Assembly: GCA_947258905.1 (NCBI GenBank)
Contig: CAMYKF010000078.1
Coordinates: 1-7,186 of the forward strand
From: an uncultured Pirellulaceae bacterium
GTDB taxonomy: Bacteria; Planctomycetota; Planctomycetia; Pirellulales; Pirellulaceae
Length of the DNA stretch: 7,186 bases
Reading direction: 5' to 3'
The notes below the pieces were generated by a model. The model saw only the letters and a program-made list of their open reading frames with translations. It searched no databases and was not told the origin of the DNA. The position numbers and the translations under genes are program-made. Every line of letters begins with the position of its first letter. Position 1 is the stretch's first letter. This document shows positions 1-6,489 of this stretch, piece by piece.

Positions 1-2446
1 ATTGATCGCCGAATTGGGCAAACAGCTCAGTGGTGCCGATTCGCGATTGAGCATGTCCGCAGCCAATCGCAAAAAGATCACCAGCAAACTCCAGTCGCTG
101 GATCAGGACATCACGGCGACATCCGGGCGCCATCAAAGCCACCTCGACAACATCCAGCGACTGCAAAACGAAGCGGGTGAAAAGGACAACGCCCTCAAAC
201 AGGCGCGTTTGTCGCACGAACAACTGCAGGGCGAATTGGACCAGGCCCGCCAGAAACTGGACAAAAAGCGTCGCGCCCAGACCGGTGCGACCCAGCGGGC
301 TGACGTGATCCAGGAACTGGAAAACCGCCTCGAAGGCGTCGACTCCGGTGTCAAGGAGTTGCTGGAACGGTCGCAACGCGATTTGGATCCCTGGCTCGGC
401 GATGTCGTCGGGCTGGTTGCGGATGTGATCAAGGTAAATGTCCAACATGCCGAGCTGGTTGATCTGGCACTGGGAGACTACGCCCGTTGTCTGGTCGTCG
501 ATGGCGAGGACCTGGTGGGACGCATCGTCTCCGGCGACTTAAAACCGGCGGGCCGCGTGCGGTTGATCCAATTGAAAAACGCTCCCACGCTTGGCGCGCG
601 ACTCGACGTGGAACTCAGCCACGAGGACGGCGTCATCGGGCGGCTGGACCGACTCGTGCAAGCGGATGCCGAACATGTCCAGCTCGTGCGCCGCTTGCTC
701 GGTGGCACGTGGCTGGTGAAGTCGCTGAGTGTCGCCATGAGTTTGTACCGCAAACGACCGGGCACGGTCAGATTTGTCACGCTGCAGGGAGACGTCGTCG
801 AGGCCGATGGCACATTGGTGGCCGGGCCGCGGTCGGCCAGTGGTGGCATCGTGTCCCGACGTAGTGAACTTCGCGCGTTACATCGCGAAATCCATAAATT
901 GACTGGCGAAATCCGCGACGACAGCGCCGCGATCGACGAGCAGCAGGAACAAGCCAGACAACTGGATGGCAAAATACAGAAACTGTTGGGCGAAAACACC
1001 GAAATCGCGGGCCAGCTGAATGAACAACGGGCCCAGGCCAATTCGCAAAAACAACAGCTGGAAACTGCCCAGCGGGAACACGAGGAATTGACCGCTGAAG
1101 CTGCCGAACTGGACAGTCAGATCCAGTCACTGCAGGCGGCCATTAAAACAGATAGTACCCGGTTGTCCGAGAACAGGCACTCTCTTTCCAATCTGGCTGG
1201 TCTGCTGAATTCCGCCGAACACCGGCACGCCGAACTGCAGGAATCGTTGTCCAGCCTGCAACAACGTCAAACCACGTTGAAAGTGCAACTGGCCAAGTCC
1301 CAGCAACAGCATGATGACTCGATCGCCGCGCATCGCGAATTGCAGCAGCAACAAAAGGAATGCAGCGAAACCATCCAGTCCACACGCAGTTCGCTGGCGC
1401 AGATGTTGTGGCAAACCCGTCGCAGTCGACGGGAAATCGGCGACTCCACCGCCCTGCTGTCCAGCCTCGAATCGGATCGCCAGGATCTGGATGGTCAACT
1501 GAAACAACTGGTCGACCAGCGTACCCGGACTGATCAGGCGCGACGCGAACTGGCAAACCAGTTAAGCCAGAACCGCGACAAACTGCGTGATTGCAAGGAC
1601 CGGCTGCATCAAATCGAGTTGCAGGAAGGCCAGTTGTCGATGGAACGGAACCAGCTGGCCCAGCGGCTCCGCGACGATTACGACATCGATGTCGCCGAAC
1701 TGGACGCCAGCCAGCAGGAAATTGACGAAGACCGCGACGCAATCGACAAGGAGATTTCCCAGTTGCGCCGGTCGATCGGAAATATCGGCTCAGTCAACAT
1801 GGACGCTCTGGTCGAACTGGAGGAAATGCAGGAACGCTACGAATCACTCGACGCCCAGTACCAGGATCTGGTCAGTTCGCGTGAGGCTCTGGAAAAGATC
1901 ATACAAAAGATCAACAATGACTCCCGTCGCCTGTTCCAGGAAACGCTGGAAGCCATCCGCATCAACTTTCAAAAACTTTTCCGGCAAACCTTCGGTGGCG
2001 GCCGGGCCGATTTGGTGCTGGAGGAAGATGTCGACATTCTGGAGGCCGGCATCGATATCGTCGCCACGCCTCCCGGCAAACCGGAATTCAACAATTCGCT
2101 ACTTAGTGGCGGCGAGCGTGCTTTGACAGCAGTTTCGCTGTTGATGGCCATCTTTCAATTTCGTCCCAGTCCCTTCTGCGTGCTGGACGAAGTGGACGCG
2201 CCGTTTGATGAAGCCAACATTGGCCGCTTCATTGATGTGTTGAAAAGCTTTTTGAGCTGGACCAAGTTTGTCATCGTCACTCATTCAAAGGTCACGATGA
2301 CAGCAGCCACTACGCTGTACGGCGTGACCATGCAGGAATCCGGCGTCTCCAAACGCGTCAGCGTTCGTTTTGAGGACGTCAACGAAGACGGTGAGATATC
2401 GGACGAAGCCATGCAGCGCGATTCAGGTGACGAGAAAGTCGCCTGA
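1..2446 (+). CDS. smc: Chromosome partition protein SMC, C-terminal ~814 residues (5' end outside window)
   Basis: SMC is the ATPase core of condensin and organises and segregates the chromosome. The reading frame is open from the left edge (first full codon at base 2), so there is no real start here; SMC proteins are usually about 1,150-1,200 residues, so roughly the first third (Walker A head and ascending coil) is missing. Numbering visible residues from base 2: 1-125 is coiled coil rich in Q, E, K and L; about 130-285 is the SMC hinge (LGDVVGLVADVIKV, later GDVVEADGTLVAGP); about 290-590 is the descending coiled coil. IGSVN (595-599) and FGGG (664-667) lead into the C-terminal head. The head shows the ABC signature LSGGER (701-706), Walker B FCVLDEVDAPFDE with D729/E730, and the switch histidine in VTHSK (H761). 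Planctomycete taxonomy is inference; the family call is secure. The final 25 or so residues are acidic and probably disordered. Confidence 0.97.
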   Translation, partial: LIAELGKQLSGADSRLSMSAANRKKITSKLQSLDQDITATSGRHQSHLDNIQRLQNEAGEKDNALKQARLSHEQLQGELDQARQKLDKKRRAQTGATQRADVIQELENRLEGVDSGVKELLERSQRDLDPWLGDVVGLVADVIKVNVQHAELVDLALGDYARCLVVDGEDLVGRIVSGDLKPAGRVRLIQLKNAPTLGARLDVELSHEDGVIGRLDRLVQADAEHVQLVRRLLGGTWLVKSLSVAMSLYRKRPGTVRFVTLQGDVVEADGTLVAGPRSASGGIVSRRSELRALHREIHKLTGEIRDDSAAIDEQQEQARQLDGKIQKLLGENTEIAGQLNEQRAQANSQKQQLETAQREHEELTAEAAELDSQIQSLQAAIKTDSTRLSENRHSLSNLAGLLNSAEHRHAELQESLSSLQQRQTTLKVQLAKSQQQHDDSIAAHRELQQQQKECSETIQSTRSSLAQMLWQTRRSRREIGDSTALLSSLESDRQDLDGQLKQLVDQRTRTDQARRELANQLSQNRDKLRDCKDRLHQIELQEGQLSMERNQLAQRLRDDYDIDVAELDASQQEIDEDRDAIDKEISQLRRSIGNIGSVNMDALVELEEMQERYESLDAQYQDLVSSREALEKIIQKINNDSRRLFQETLEAIRINFQKLFRQTFGGGRADLVLEEDVDILEAGIDIVATPPGKPEFNNSLLSGGERALTAVSLLMAIFQFRPSPFCVLDEVDAPFDEANIGRFIDVLKSFLSWTKFVIVTHSKVTMTAATTLYGVTMQESGVSKRVSVRFEDVNEDGEISDEAMQRDSGDEKVA

Positions 2447-2463
2447 ACAGTGCTGGCATTTGG

Positions 2464-2490
2464 CAGGTCAGGATTTGACAGGTCAGGATT
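2464..2490. repeat. Short tandem duplication after smc (12-base unit, 15-base period)
   Basis: The 12-mer CAGGTCAGGATT occurs at 2464-2475 and again at 2479-2490, starting 18 bases after the smc stop codon. Two identical copies 15 bases apart suggest a local slippage duplication. No function can be assigned. Confidence 0.6.
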
Positions 2491-2491
2491 G

Positions 2492-2506
2492 GCCGGGCGC
2501 CCCGGC
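2492..2506. other. GC-rich stem-loop downstream of smc
   Basis: GCCGGG (2492-2497) pairs with CCCGGC (2501-2506) around a three-base loop, 45 bases after the smc stop. It has no T-tract after it, so it is not a typical intrinsic terminator; it might protect the 3' end of the smc mRNA or act with Rho. It could also be chance in GC-rich DNA. Confidence 0.35.
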
Positions 2507-2894
2507 GTGTGTGCCCTCGTCTTCAGACTGCTACCGCGCGGGTCCGTTTTCGACTTCCGGCAATGCCGTCACCTGGAGAGACGATTGCTTGCAAACGGAA
2601 GAATCGGCTGCGGCCAGAGTGATCTGAGGAATCGATTGGGGGGACGCTGGAGGCGATCTTGGTAGCCCGTGCCGGAAAAATCCGGATTTCTGCGAACCCG
2701 CAAAGCCTCGCCAGCTTGCCTGACCTGTTGAAAATCGGGGTTTTCGACGTCGCATTTGTTGACTGATCGTTACGGGACTTCGTTAGCTTACCAACGTCGC
2801 AACGGTTGCCGGCGGCATGACTGCCGAAAGTTTCTAAAGTCTTACCCCCGATTCTAACGAAACTACTGTCAGGTACGTCGCATTGAGACAACCG

Positions 2895-2921
2895 GGTTTT
2901 GAGGGCACTTGCCTTCAAACC
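2895..2921 (+). other. Stem-loop, 11 base pairs with one bulge
   Basis: On the plus strand 2895-2899 pairs with 2917-2921, T2900 is bulged, and 2901-2906 pairs with 2911-2916 (one G-T wobble) around the four-base loop ACTT. It lies in the gene-free interval, just before a second hairpin at 2958-2978. It may belong to a structured RNA or leader; transcription is not shown by the sequence. Confidence 0.4.
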
Positions 2922-2957
2922 AGTCAAATCGACGAGACCTGCAAAGGGGGGACTGCT

Positions 2958-2978
2958 GCTGGTCAAGGATTGACCGGC
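2958..2978 (+). other. Stem-loop, 9 base pairs with a 3-base loop
   Basis: GGTCAA (2961-2966) pairs with TTGACC (2970-2975) around the loop GGA, and the stem extends through 2958-2960 with 2976-2978 (one wobble). It is the second of two consecutive hairpins and is followed directly by an A-run and the terminator-like element ending near 3013. Confidence 0.4.
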
Positions 2979-2981
2979 GCA

Positions 2982-3013
2982 AAAAGACGCGCGACGACCC
3001 ATGCCGCGTTTTT
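2982..3013 (+). terminator. Weak terminator-like hairpin with T-run in the gene-free interval
   Basis: ACGCG (2987-2991) pairs with CGCGT (3005-3009) around a 13-base loop; with G2986 bulged, AAAA (2982-2985) pairs with TTTT (3010-3013). The five-T run at 3009-3013 follows the GC-rich stem as in an intrinsic terminator. The GC core is only four pairs and the loop is large, so it is far weaker than the one at 3993-4030. If real, it would end a short transcript carrying the two hairpins upstream. Confidence 0.25.
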
Positions 3014-3350
3014 CTGTCAGGACCTGTTTTGCTGGTCGACCGACGCCGCCAGAGGCAAGCCGGGAAAGCTGTTCCGTTTATGCGGATCGGATTTTCCAAT
3101 GCAAACGAATAACGCAAGTTTTCCCGATTTGCACCTCGCCGCTGGGCCGATGTCGATTAACAGGTTTCGGTGCACGCCGAACTCGTACCCGAAATTAACC
3201 GAAAGTTGGTTTATCCCGACCCAGTGTTTGACCTTAAAGACCCACCCGCCTAGCGGAGACCCGAAATCGCCTGCGGGGTCAGACAAGGGATAGACAGTTA
3301 CGCCAGGCTCATTGCCCGGGGTAGCGAAAGACGAGTCAAAAGTAAGTAAT

Positions 3351-3356
3351 GGAGAG
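3351..3356 (+). promoter_or_regulatory. Ribosome binding site of the HTH/pseudo-receiver gene
   Basis: GGAGAG sits six bases before the ATG at 3363. It favours that ATG over an in-frame TTG at 3312, which has no such site and would add 17 residues outside the HTH domain. It is the clearest Shine-Dalgarno in the window. Confidence 0.7.
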
Positions 3357-3362
3357 CCTGCG

Positions 3363-3935
3363 ATGAAGGTGTTCACAACTGGACAGGTCGCCAAGATCTG
3401 TAAAGTGGCTCCACGCACGGTCAGTAAATGGTTCGATTCCGGTCGCCTCAAGGGCTACCGCATTCCCGGATCACAGGACCGCCGTATCCCGCGTGAATAC
3501 TTGATCAAATTCCTCAAAGAACACGGCATGCCGTTGGGCGATTTGGAAGACGAGGCAATGGCCAAGGTTTTGGTTGTTGCTCAGGATCAAGTGTTGATTG
3601 AGAATCTCAAGCGCGAGTTGCCACCCGAAAAGTCTTTCAAGGTTGCTGTTGCTGCCAGCGGCTTTGAAGCAGGGATTCAAGCTGAAAGCTTCCATCCCGA
3701 CTGCATCATTGTCGATTTTTCGATCGGCAAGGTGGAAGCCCAGCAAATATGTCAGAACCTGCGCAAGAATTCTGACTTCGGTGAAACGATTCTGATTGCC
3801 CTGTTGCCTGATGACGGCAACCCAATCAGCTTTGATCGTTCCGCCATCAACGAGACGTTCAAAAAACCGTTCGACGCCAACTTGTTGGCTGAACGCTTAA
3901 GAACGTTGATCGGTTCCCGCAAGGAACTCGTCTAG
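3363..3935 (+). CDS. Excisionase-type HTH DNA-binding protein with a degenerate receiver domain (190 aa)
   Basis: Probably a cytoplasmic transcription regulator. Residues 1-55 are an excisionase/MerR-like (HTH_17) winged helix: FTTGQVAKICKVAPRTVSKWFDSGRLKGYRIPGS, then a basic wing (QDRRIPREYL). Residues 68-184 look like a response-regulator receiver fold, starting at KVLVVAQDQ, with strand HPDCIIVDFS and the end FKKPFDANLLAERLRTLI. By CheY spacing, D118 fits the phosphoacceptor Asp and K168 the conserved Lys, but the acidic pair is replaced by A73/Q74 and the Thr/Ser position by L148. That argues against ordinary Mg-dependent phosphorylation, so the domain may be a constitutive or ligand- or protein-gated dimerisation module. 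The order (HTH first, receiver second) is the reverse of most response regulators. No histidine kinase lies nearby. The ATG at 3363 is chosen for its ribosome binding site. It is single-gene, bounded by a strong terminator. Targets are unknown. Confidence 0.88.
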   Translation: MKVFTTGQVAKICKVAPRTVSKWFDSGRLKGYRIPGSQDRRIPREYLIKFLKEHGMPLGDLEDEAMAKVLVVAQDQVLIENLKRELPPEKSFKVAVAASGFEAGIQAESFHPDCIIVDFSIGKVEAQQICQNLRKNSDFGETILIALLPDDGNPISFDRSAINETFKKPFDANLLAERLRTLIGSRKELV

Positions 3936-3992
3936 CAGTTTCGCCCGCTGCCAGACTTCGATCGACGTAATATTTCGCCGTCTTTCGCTTAT

Positions 3993-4030
3993 AAACCGCT
4001 CGCGGAGTGACCCCCGCGACGGTTTTTTTT
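3993..4030 (+). terminator. Strong intrinsic terminator after the HTH regulator gene
   Basis: AAACCG (3993-3998) pairs with CGGTTT (4020-4025) and TCGCGG (4000-4005) with CCGCGA (4014-4019), with C3999 bulged and an eight-base loop: 12 pairs in all. A run of eight T follows at 4023-4030. It lies 57 bases after the stop codon at 3935 and separates this gene from the moaC operon. Confidence 0.9.
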
Positions 4031-4083
4031 GTGCGCATAACTCGACGACAGATCCGCAGCCGCCAGCGCCAGTCAGTGGACCA

Positions 4084-4095
4084 GCCGCATGCGGC
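4084..4095. other. Perfect 12-base palindrome upstream of moaC
   Basis: GCCGCATGCGGC is fully self-complementary. It lies between the terminator and moaC, about 135 bases before the moaC start, where a promoter or operator could be. A dyad operator is possible, but chance in GC-rich DNA is equally so. Confidence 0.3.
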
Positions 4096-4174
4096 ACGGT
4101 TTCCACCGGTTTTTGACCGCGGATCAGCCGGGTCCCGCCTTTGAATTCCCGCCCAATCGGGCTAGTTTACGAGT

Positions 4175-4200
4175 TAACCGAATGAACGATTTTTCGGTTA
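4175..4200. promoter_or_regulatory. Inverted repeat just upstream of moaC
   Basis: TAACCGAA (4175-4182) and TTCGGTTA (4193-4200) form a perfect 8-bp inverted repeat with a ten-base spacer, ending 29 bases before the chosen moaC start. It could be a dyad operator or a hairpin in the mRNA leader. An alternative in-frame ATG (4182) falls in its left arm. It does not resemble the much larger Moco riboswitch. Confidence 0.4.
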
Positions 4201-4229
4201 TCCAAAGCGAAAAGGGTGTGGGGTGTGAA

Positions 4230-4715
4230 ATGAGCGATTTCTCGCATTTGGACGATGAGGGGCGGGCTCGTATGGTGGATGTCAGCCACAAACCGGTGAC
4301 CGCACGGACGGCGCGAGCGTCGTGTCTGGTCCAAATGCAACCTGAGACGCTCGAGCAAGTCCGTCAGCACCATATTGGCAAGGGTGACGTGCTGCAGATC
4401 GCCCGGGTCGCCGGCATCATGGCGGCCAAACAGACTGCCAGCCTGATTCCGCTTTGCCATCCCCTGGAGCTGCAACAAATCGAGGTAACCTTTGAGATGA
4501 CGCCGCCGCAGACCCTCTCCATTACGACGCTGGTCAAATCCAGCGGCCACACCGGAGTGGAAATGGAAGCGCTTACGGCGGCCAGCGTAGCGGCACTGAC
4601 GGTCTACGATATGTGCAAGTCGGTCGATCGCGGGATGGTCATCGGCCAGTTGCAACTTGAGGAAAAATCGGGCGGAGCCAGTGGCCATTTCCAGCGAAAG
4701 GATGACGACGAGTGA
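4230..4715 (+). CDS. moaC: Cyclic pyranopterin monophosphate synthase MoaC (161 aa)
   Basis: MoaC converts 3',8-cyclo-7,8-dihydro-GTP, the product of MoaA, to cyclic pyranopterin monophosphate (cPMP) in molybdenum cofactor synthesis; it acts in the cytoplasm as a hexamer. The sequence matches the family end to end: MVDVSHKPVTARTARA near the start, GKGDVLQIARVAGIMAAK, LIPLCHP, SSGHTGVEMEALTAASVAAL, YDMCK, and KSGGASG near the end. Residues aligning with the E. coli active site are present: K51, H77, D127 and K130. The chosen ATG gives 161 residues, the same length as E. coli MoaC, and lies after a G-rich stretch (GGGTGTGGGGTGTG) that may serve as a ribosome binding site. In-frame starts at 4182 or 4089 would add 16 or 47 non-conserved residues. 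Its stop overlaps the next gene's start. No other moa or moe gene is in the window. Confidence 0.97.
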   Translation: MSDFSHLDDEGRARMVDVSHKPVTARTARASCLVQMQPETLEQVRQHHIGKGDVLQIARVAGIMAAKQTASLIPLCHPLELQQIEVTFEMTPPQTLSITTLVKSSGHTGVEMEALTAASVAALTVYDMCKSVDRGMVIGQLQLEEKSGGASGHFQRKDDDE

Positions 4716-5704
4716 GCCAGGTATCGGAAAACCGCATCTCGACAGCCCTGCCCCGCACCACGACGCTGGTCAGCCAGCCGCTGCTACGTGTCGAAGACAT
4801 GCTGGAGCGTCACTTGAAAAGCGAAGTGCCCATCGTAGATGAAATGGTGCGGCACGGCGGCGTCACCGGTGGCAAACGCTTTCGACCACTCCTGATGTTG
4901 CTGACGGCCCAAGCCTACGGCGAAATCGAGGAGCGGCACATTATGTTGGCCACGGCCGTCGAAATGGTGCACGCTGCCAGCCTGGTGCACGATGACATTA
5001 TCGATGAGGCCACCACACGCCGGCACGTTTCCACGATTAACAGTCGCTGGGGCAACCAGGGTGCCGTCCTGTTTGGCGACTTTTTGTTCACGCGGGCCTT
5101 TCATCTGGCCAGTCTGACCGGCTGTGCCCAAGCCTGCCAGATCATTGGCAGCGCCACCAACCTCGTGTGCGAAGGCGAATTGCAGCAAAACGATTCGGCC
5201 GGCAATTTCGACACGACCATTGACGAGTATCTGGACATCATCGCCCGAAAGACGGCTGCCTTGTGCGGCTGCGCCACCAAACTGGGCTCATGGCTGGCTG
5301 CGGCGGAACCGCGGGAAGTTGAAAACTGGGAAGTCGTGGGCCGCAACTTCGGGCTGGCCTTTCAAATCGTGGACGACGTCCTGGACTATCGCGGCGATGC
5401 CGACACCTGCGGCAAGACGCTGGGGACCGATCTGGAAATGGCCAAACCGACGTTGCCCCTGTTGCTGGGCCTGCAATCGGTCAACGATGCCGCTCGTGCC
5501 GACTGGATGGACGCCCTCACGCAACAAACGACAACCTTGCCCGAAGTCTGTGCCTGGTTACAAACCTGTGGTGCCTGCGAGCAAGCGATGGAGATGGCTG
5601 CCGAACTGGTCGACAAGGCTCTGGAGTTTGTGGGCCAGCAGGATGACGACGTGGCCGCCGCCTTTGCCGAACTCGGCCAGTTCCTGTTGTCCCGCAGTCA
5701 TTGA
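4712..5704 (+). CDS. Trans-polyprenyl diphosphate synthase, IspB/HepT-like (330 aa)
   Basis: Head-to-tail condensation of isopentenyl diphosphate onto an allylic diphosphate to make an all-trans prenyl chain, probably the side chain of menaquinone. Family motifs are complete: GGKRFRP (53-59), first Asp-rich motif DDIID (94-98) in LVHDDIIDEATTRR, GDFLFTRAF (122-130), the ARKTAAL segment (178-184), and the second Asp-rich motif DDVLD (221-225) in FQIVDDVLDYRGD, followed by GKTLGTDLEMAKPTLPLLL. Ala89, five residues before the first motif, is small, as in long-chain synthases, so a product of C30 or longer is likely; exact length cannot be read. It starts with GTG inside the moaC stop (GTGA, 4712-4715), with GAAAGGA nine bases upstream, which implies translational coupling. 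Candidate symbols are ispB or hepT, not separable from sequence. Confidence 0.95.
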   Translation: MSQVSENRISTALPRTTTLVSQPLLRVEDMLERHLKSEVPIVDEMVRHGGVTGGKRFRPLLMLLTAQAYGEIEERHIMLATAVEMVHAASLVHDDIIDEATTRRHVSTINSRWGNQGAVLFGDFLFTRAFHLASLTGCAQACQIIGSATNLVCEGELQQNDSAGNFDTTIDEYLDIIARKTAALCGCATKLGSWLAAAEPREVENWEVVGRNFGLAFQIVDDVLDYRGDADTCGKTLGTDLEMAKPTLPLLLGLQSVNDAARADWMDALTQQTTTLPEVCAWLQTCGACEQAMEMAAELVDKALEFVGQQDDDVAAAFAELGQFLLSRSH

Positions 5705-5706
5705 CC

Positions 5707-5767
5707 CGTAACGTGGTATCCTGCCGCCGAACACCGTAGTCGTAACGGTCGTTGGCGTCCTGCCGCC
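5707..5767. repeat. Imperfect direct repeat between the prenyl synthase gene and nrdR
   Basis: CGTAACG followed by TCCTGCCGCCG occurs twice in the same order: 5707-5713 with 5719-5729, and 5741-5747 with 5757-5767. Eighteen bases are shared with spacers of five and nine bases. A third partial copy (TCCTGCC) starts at 5773. This looks like an old local duplication. No terminator with a T-tract is visible for either convergent gene. Confidence 0.45.
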
Positions 5768-5812
5768 GTCACTCCTGCCAACCGGACATGCGGCGTCTGC
5801 AAGCCACCACTA

Positions 5813-5841
5813 TATAGGTGCCACGAATAGATAAGTGCCAC
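5813..5841. repeat. Two 12-base near-copies with a 17-base period, next to the nrdR stop
   Basis: TATAGGTGCCAC (5813-5824) and GATAAGTGCCAC (5830-5841) match at 10 of 12 positions. They lie directly downstream of nrdR on its strand. They may be a duplication scar; I see no transposase or terminal inverted repeats to support a mobile element. Confidence 0.4.
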
Positions 5842-5848
5842 CAGTTGT

Positions 5849-6310
5849 TTACTTCGACAAGCGTCGCAGGATCGGCTGCAGCTCGTCCACAAAATCAGTC
5901 GCGCCGCGAAACTGCCGATACACACTGGCAAAGCGAATGTAGGCGACTTCGTCCAGGTTGATCAACTCGTCCATCACGATCTTACCCAGTTCCTGGCTGT
6001 CAATCTCGTTTTCGTAATTCGAATAAACGATTTGTTCCACCTTGGAAACGACATCGGAAATCTGCCGCCCTGATATCGGCCGTTTCCAGCAGGCCCGTTC
6101 CAGCCCGATGCGCAATTTGTCCGGCCGGAATGGATGGCGCTCGCCGTTCTTCTTGACCACCTTGATGTCGACTTCGGCCACACGCTCATAAGTCGTAAAG
6201 CGGCGGTCGCATTCCAGACAGCGGCGACGCCGGCGGATCGCGTGACCATCCTCGCCACCGCGCGAGTCGATGACCTTGTCGTTATCCAGTCCGCAGAAGG
6301 GACATTTCAT
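5849..6310 (-). CDS. nrdR: Transcriptional repressor NrdR (153 aa)
   Basis: NrdR senses ATP/dATP and represses ribonucleotide reductase genes by binding paired NrdR boxes. The zinc ribbon is intact: C3 and C6 (MKCPFCG) and C31 and C34 (RRRRRCLECDRRFTTYE), with the family motif VIDSR between. The ATP-cone domain covers roughly 48-140, starting IKVVKKNGERHPFRPDKLRIGLERAC, with EIDSQELGKIVMDELINLDEVAYIRFASVYRQF near the end. Length is close to the 149 residues of E. coli NrdR. The ATG at 6310 puts the zinc ribbon at residue 3 as in the family; an upstream start at 6355 would add 15 non-conserved residues. No clear Shine-Dalgarno precedes it. No ribonucleotide reductase gene is in the window, so its targets lie elsewhere. 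It is convergent with the prenyl synthase gene and divergent from the PH-domain gene. Confidence 0.97.
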   Translation of the reverse strand: MKCPFCGLDNDKVIDSRGGEDGHAIRRRRRCLECDRRFTTYERVAEVDIKVVKKNGERHPFRPDKLRIGLERACWKRPISGRQISDVVSKVEQIVYSNYENEIDSQELGKIVMDELINLDEVAYIRFASVYRQFRGATDFVDELQPILRRLSK

Positions 6311-6355
6311 GGTGACTGCCGTGCAAGACCAACGTGAGTTTCCCAGTCGCTTCAA

Positions 6356-6383
6356 ATTAATCCATGAGACTTCCGCGTGGCAA
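6356..6383 (-). promoter_or_regulatory. Candidate sigma-70-like promoter of nrdR
   Basis: On the minus strand, TTGCCA (6378-6383, five of six matches to TTGACA) is followed 16 bases later by ATTAAT (6356-6361, four of six to TATAAT). Transcription would start near 6349, giving a leader of about 40 bases. The -10 match is modest, so this is tentative. On the plus strand AATAAT at 6386-6391 could be a -10 for the divergent gene, but it has no good -35. Confidence 0.3.
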
Positions 6384-6489
6384 GCAATAATTCCTGTTTT
6401 CCACGACGATCTTCAGCACCACAGGGGGCAACCCGGTAGCCTGTGCCGCGGCCACGGCGGTATTGCAGGTCGTGCAGAACGAACAACTC

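Larger units (their letters stand above)
2447..3362. other. Gene-free interval between smc and the HTH regulator
   Basis: About 0.9 kb without a convincing protein gene. Open frames exist on both strands (for example minus 2523-3002 and plus 2883-3293), but their translations show no recognisable domain, are rich in R, S, P and T as antisense or random frames are, and have no ribosome binding site. No tRNA, tmRNA, SRP RNA or RNase P RNA signature was recognised. What it does hold: a short tandem repeat and a GC hairpin just after smc, a 2727-2748 stem-loop with a six-base loop, two stable hairpins near 2895-2978, a weak terminator-like hairpin ending near 3013, and then the leader of the downstream gene. 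Part of it is likely the promoter and untranslated leader of the HTH gene. Confidence 0.6.

Noticed and set aside
2375..2410. EF-hand-like stretch in the SMC tail (DVNEDGEISDEA)
   Set aside because: It has D, N, D, G and I at EF-hand loop positions 1, 3, 5, 6 and 8, but position 12 is Ala instead of Glu and there are no flanking helices of the right type. More likely a short acidic tail.
2759..2788. TTGACT as a possible -35 box ahead of the candidate small RNA
   Set aside because: The sequence at the right distance (TTAGCT) matches a -10 box at only two of six positions; not strong enough to call a promoter.
2747..2882. Three copies of ACGTCGCA (2747, 2794, 2875)
   Set aside because: An 8-mer is expected many times by chance in 7 kb of this composition, and the spacings are irregular.
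2523..3002. 159-codon open frame on the minus strand in the gene-free interval
   Set aside because: No recognisable domain, composition typical of a non-coding frame in GC-rich DNA, no ribosome binding site, and it runs through several inverted repeats.
3228..3256. TTGACC-17-TAGCGG as a promoter for the HTH gene
   Set aside because: The -35 is good but the -10 matches only two of six positions. A promoter must lie somewhere in this leader, but I cannot place it.
3195..4182. TTAACCGAA shared by the leader of the HTH gene (3195-3203) and the region before moaC (4174-4182)
   Set aside because: Chance 9-base matches are numerous in a window this long; only the copy before moaC is part of a perfect inverted repeat.
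5810..5817. CTATATAG palindrome resembling the core of an NrdR box
   Set aside because: The NrdR box core is two bases longer, boxes normally come in pairs near nrd promoters, and this site lies downstream of both convergent genes.
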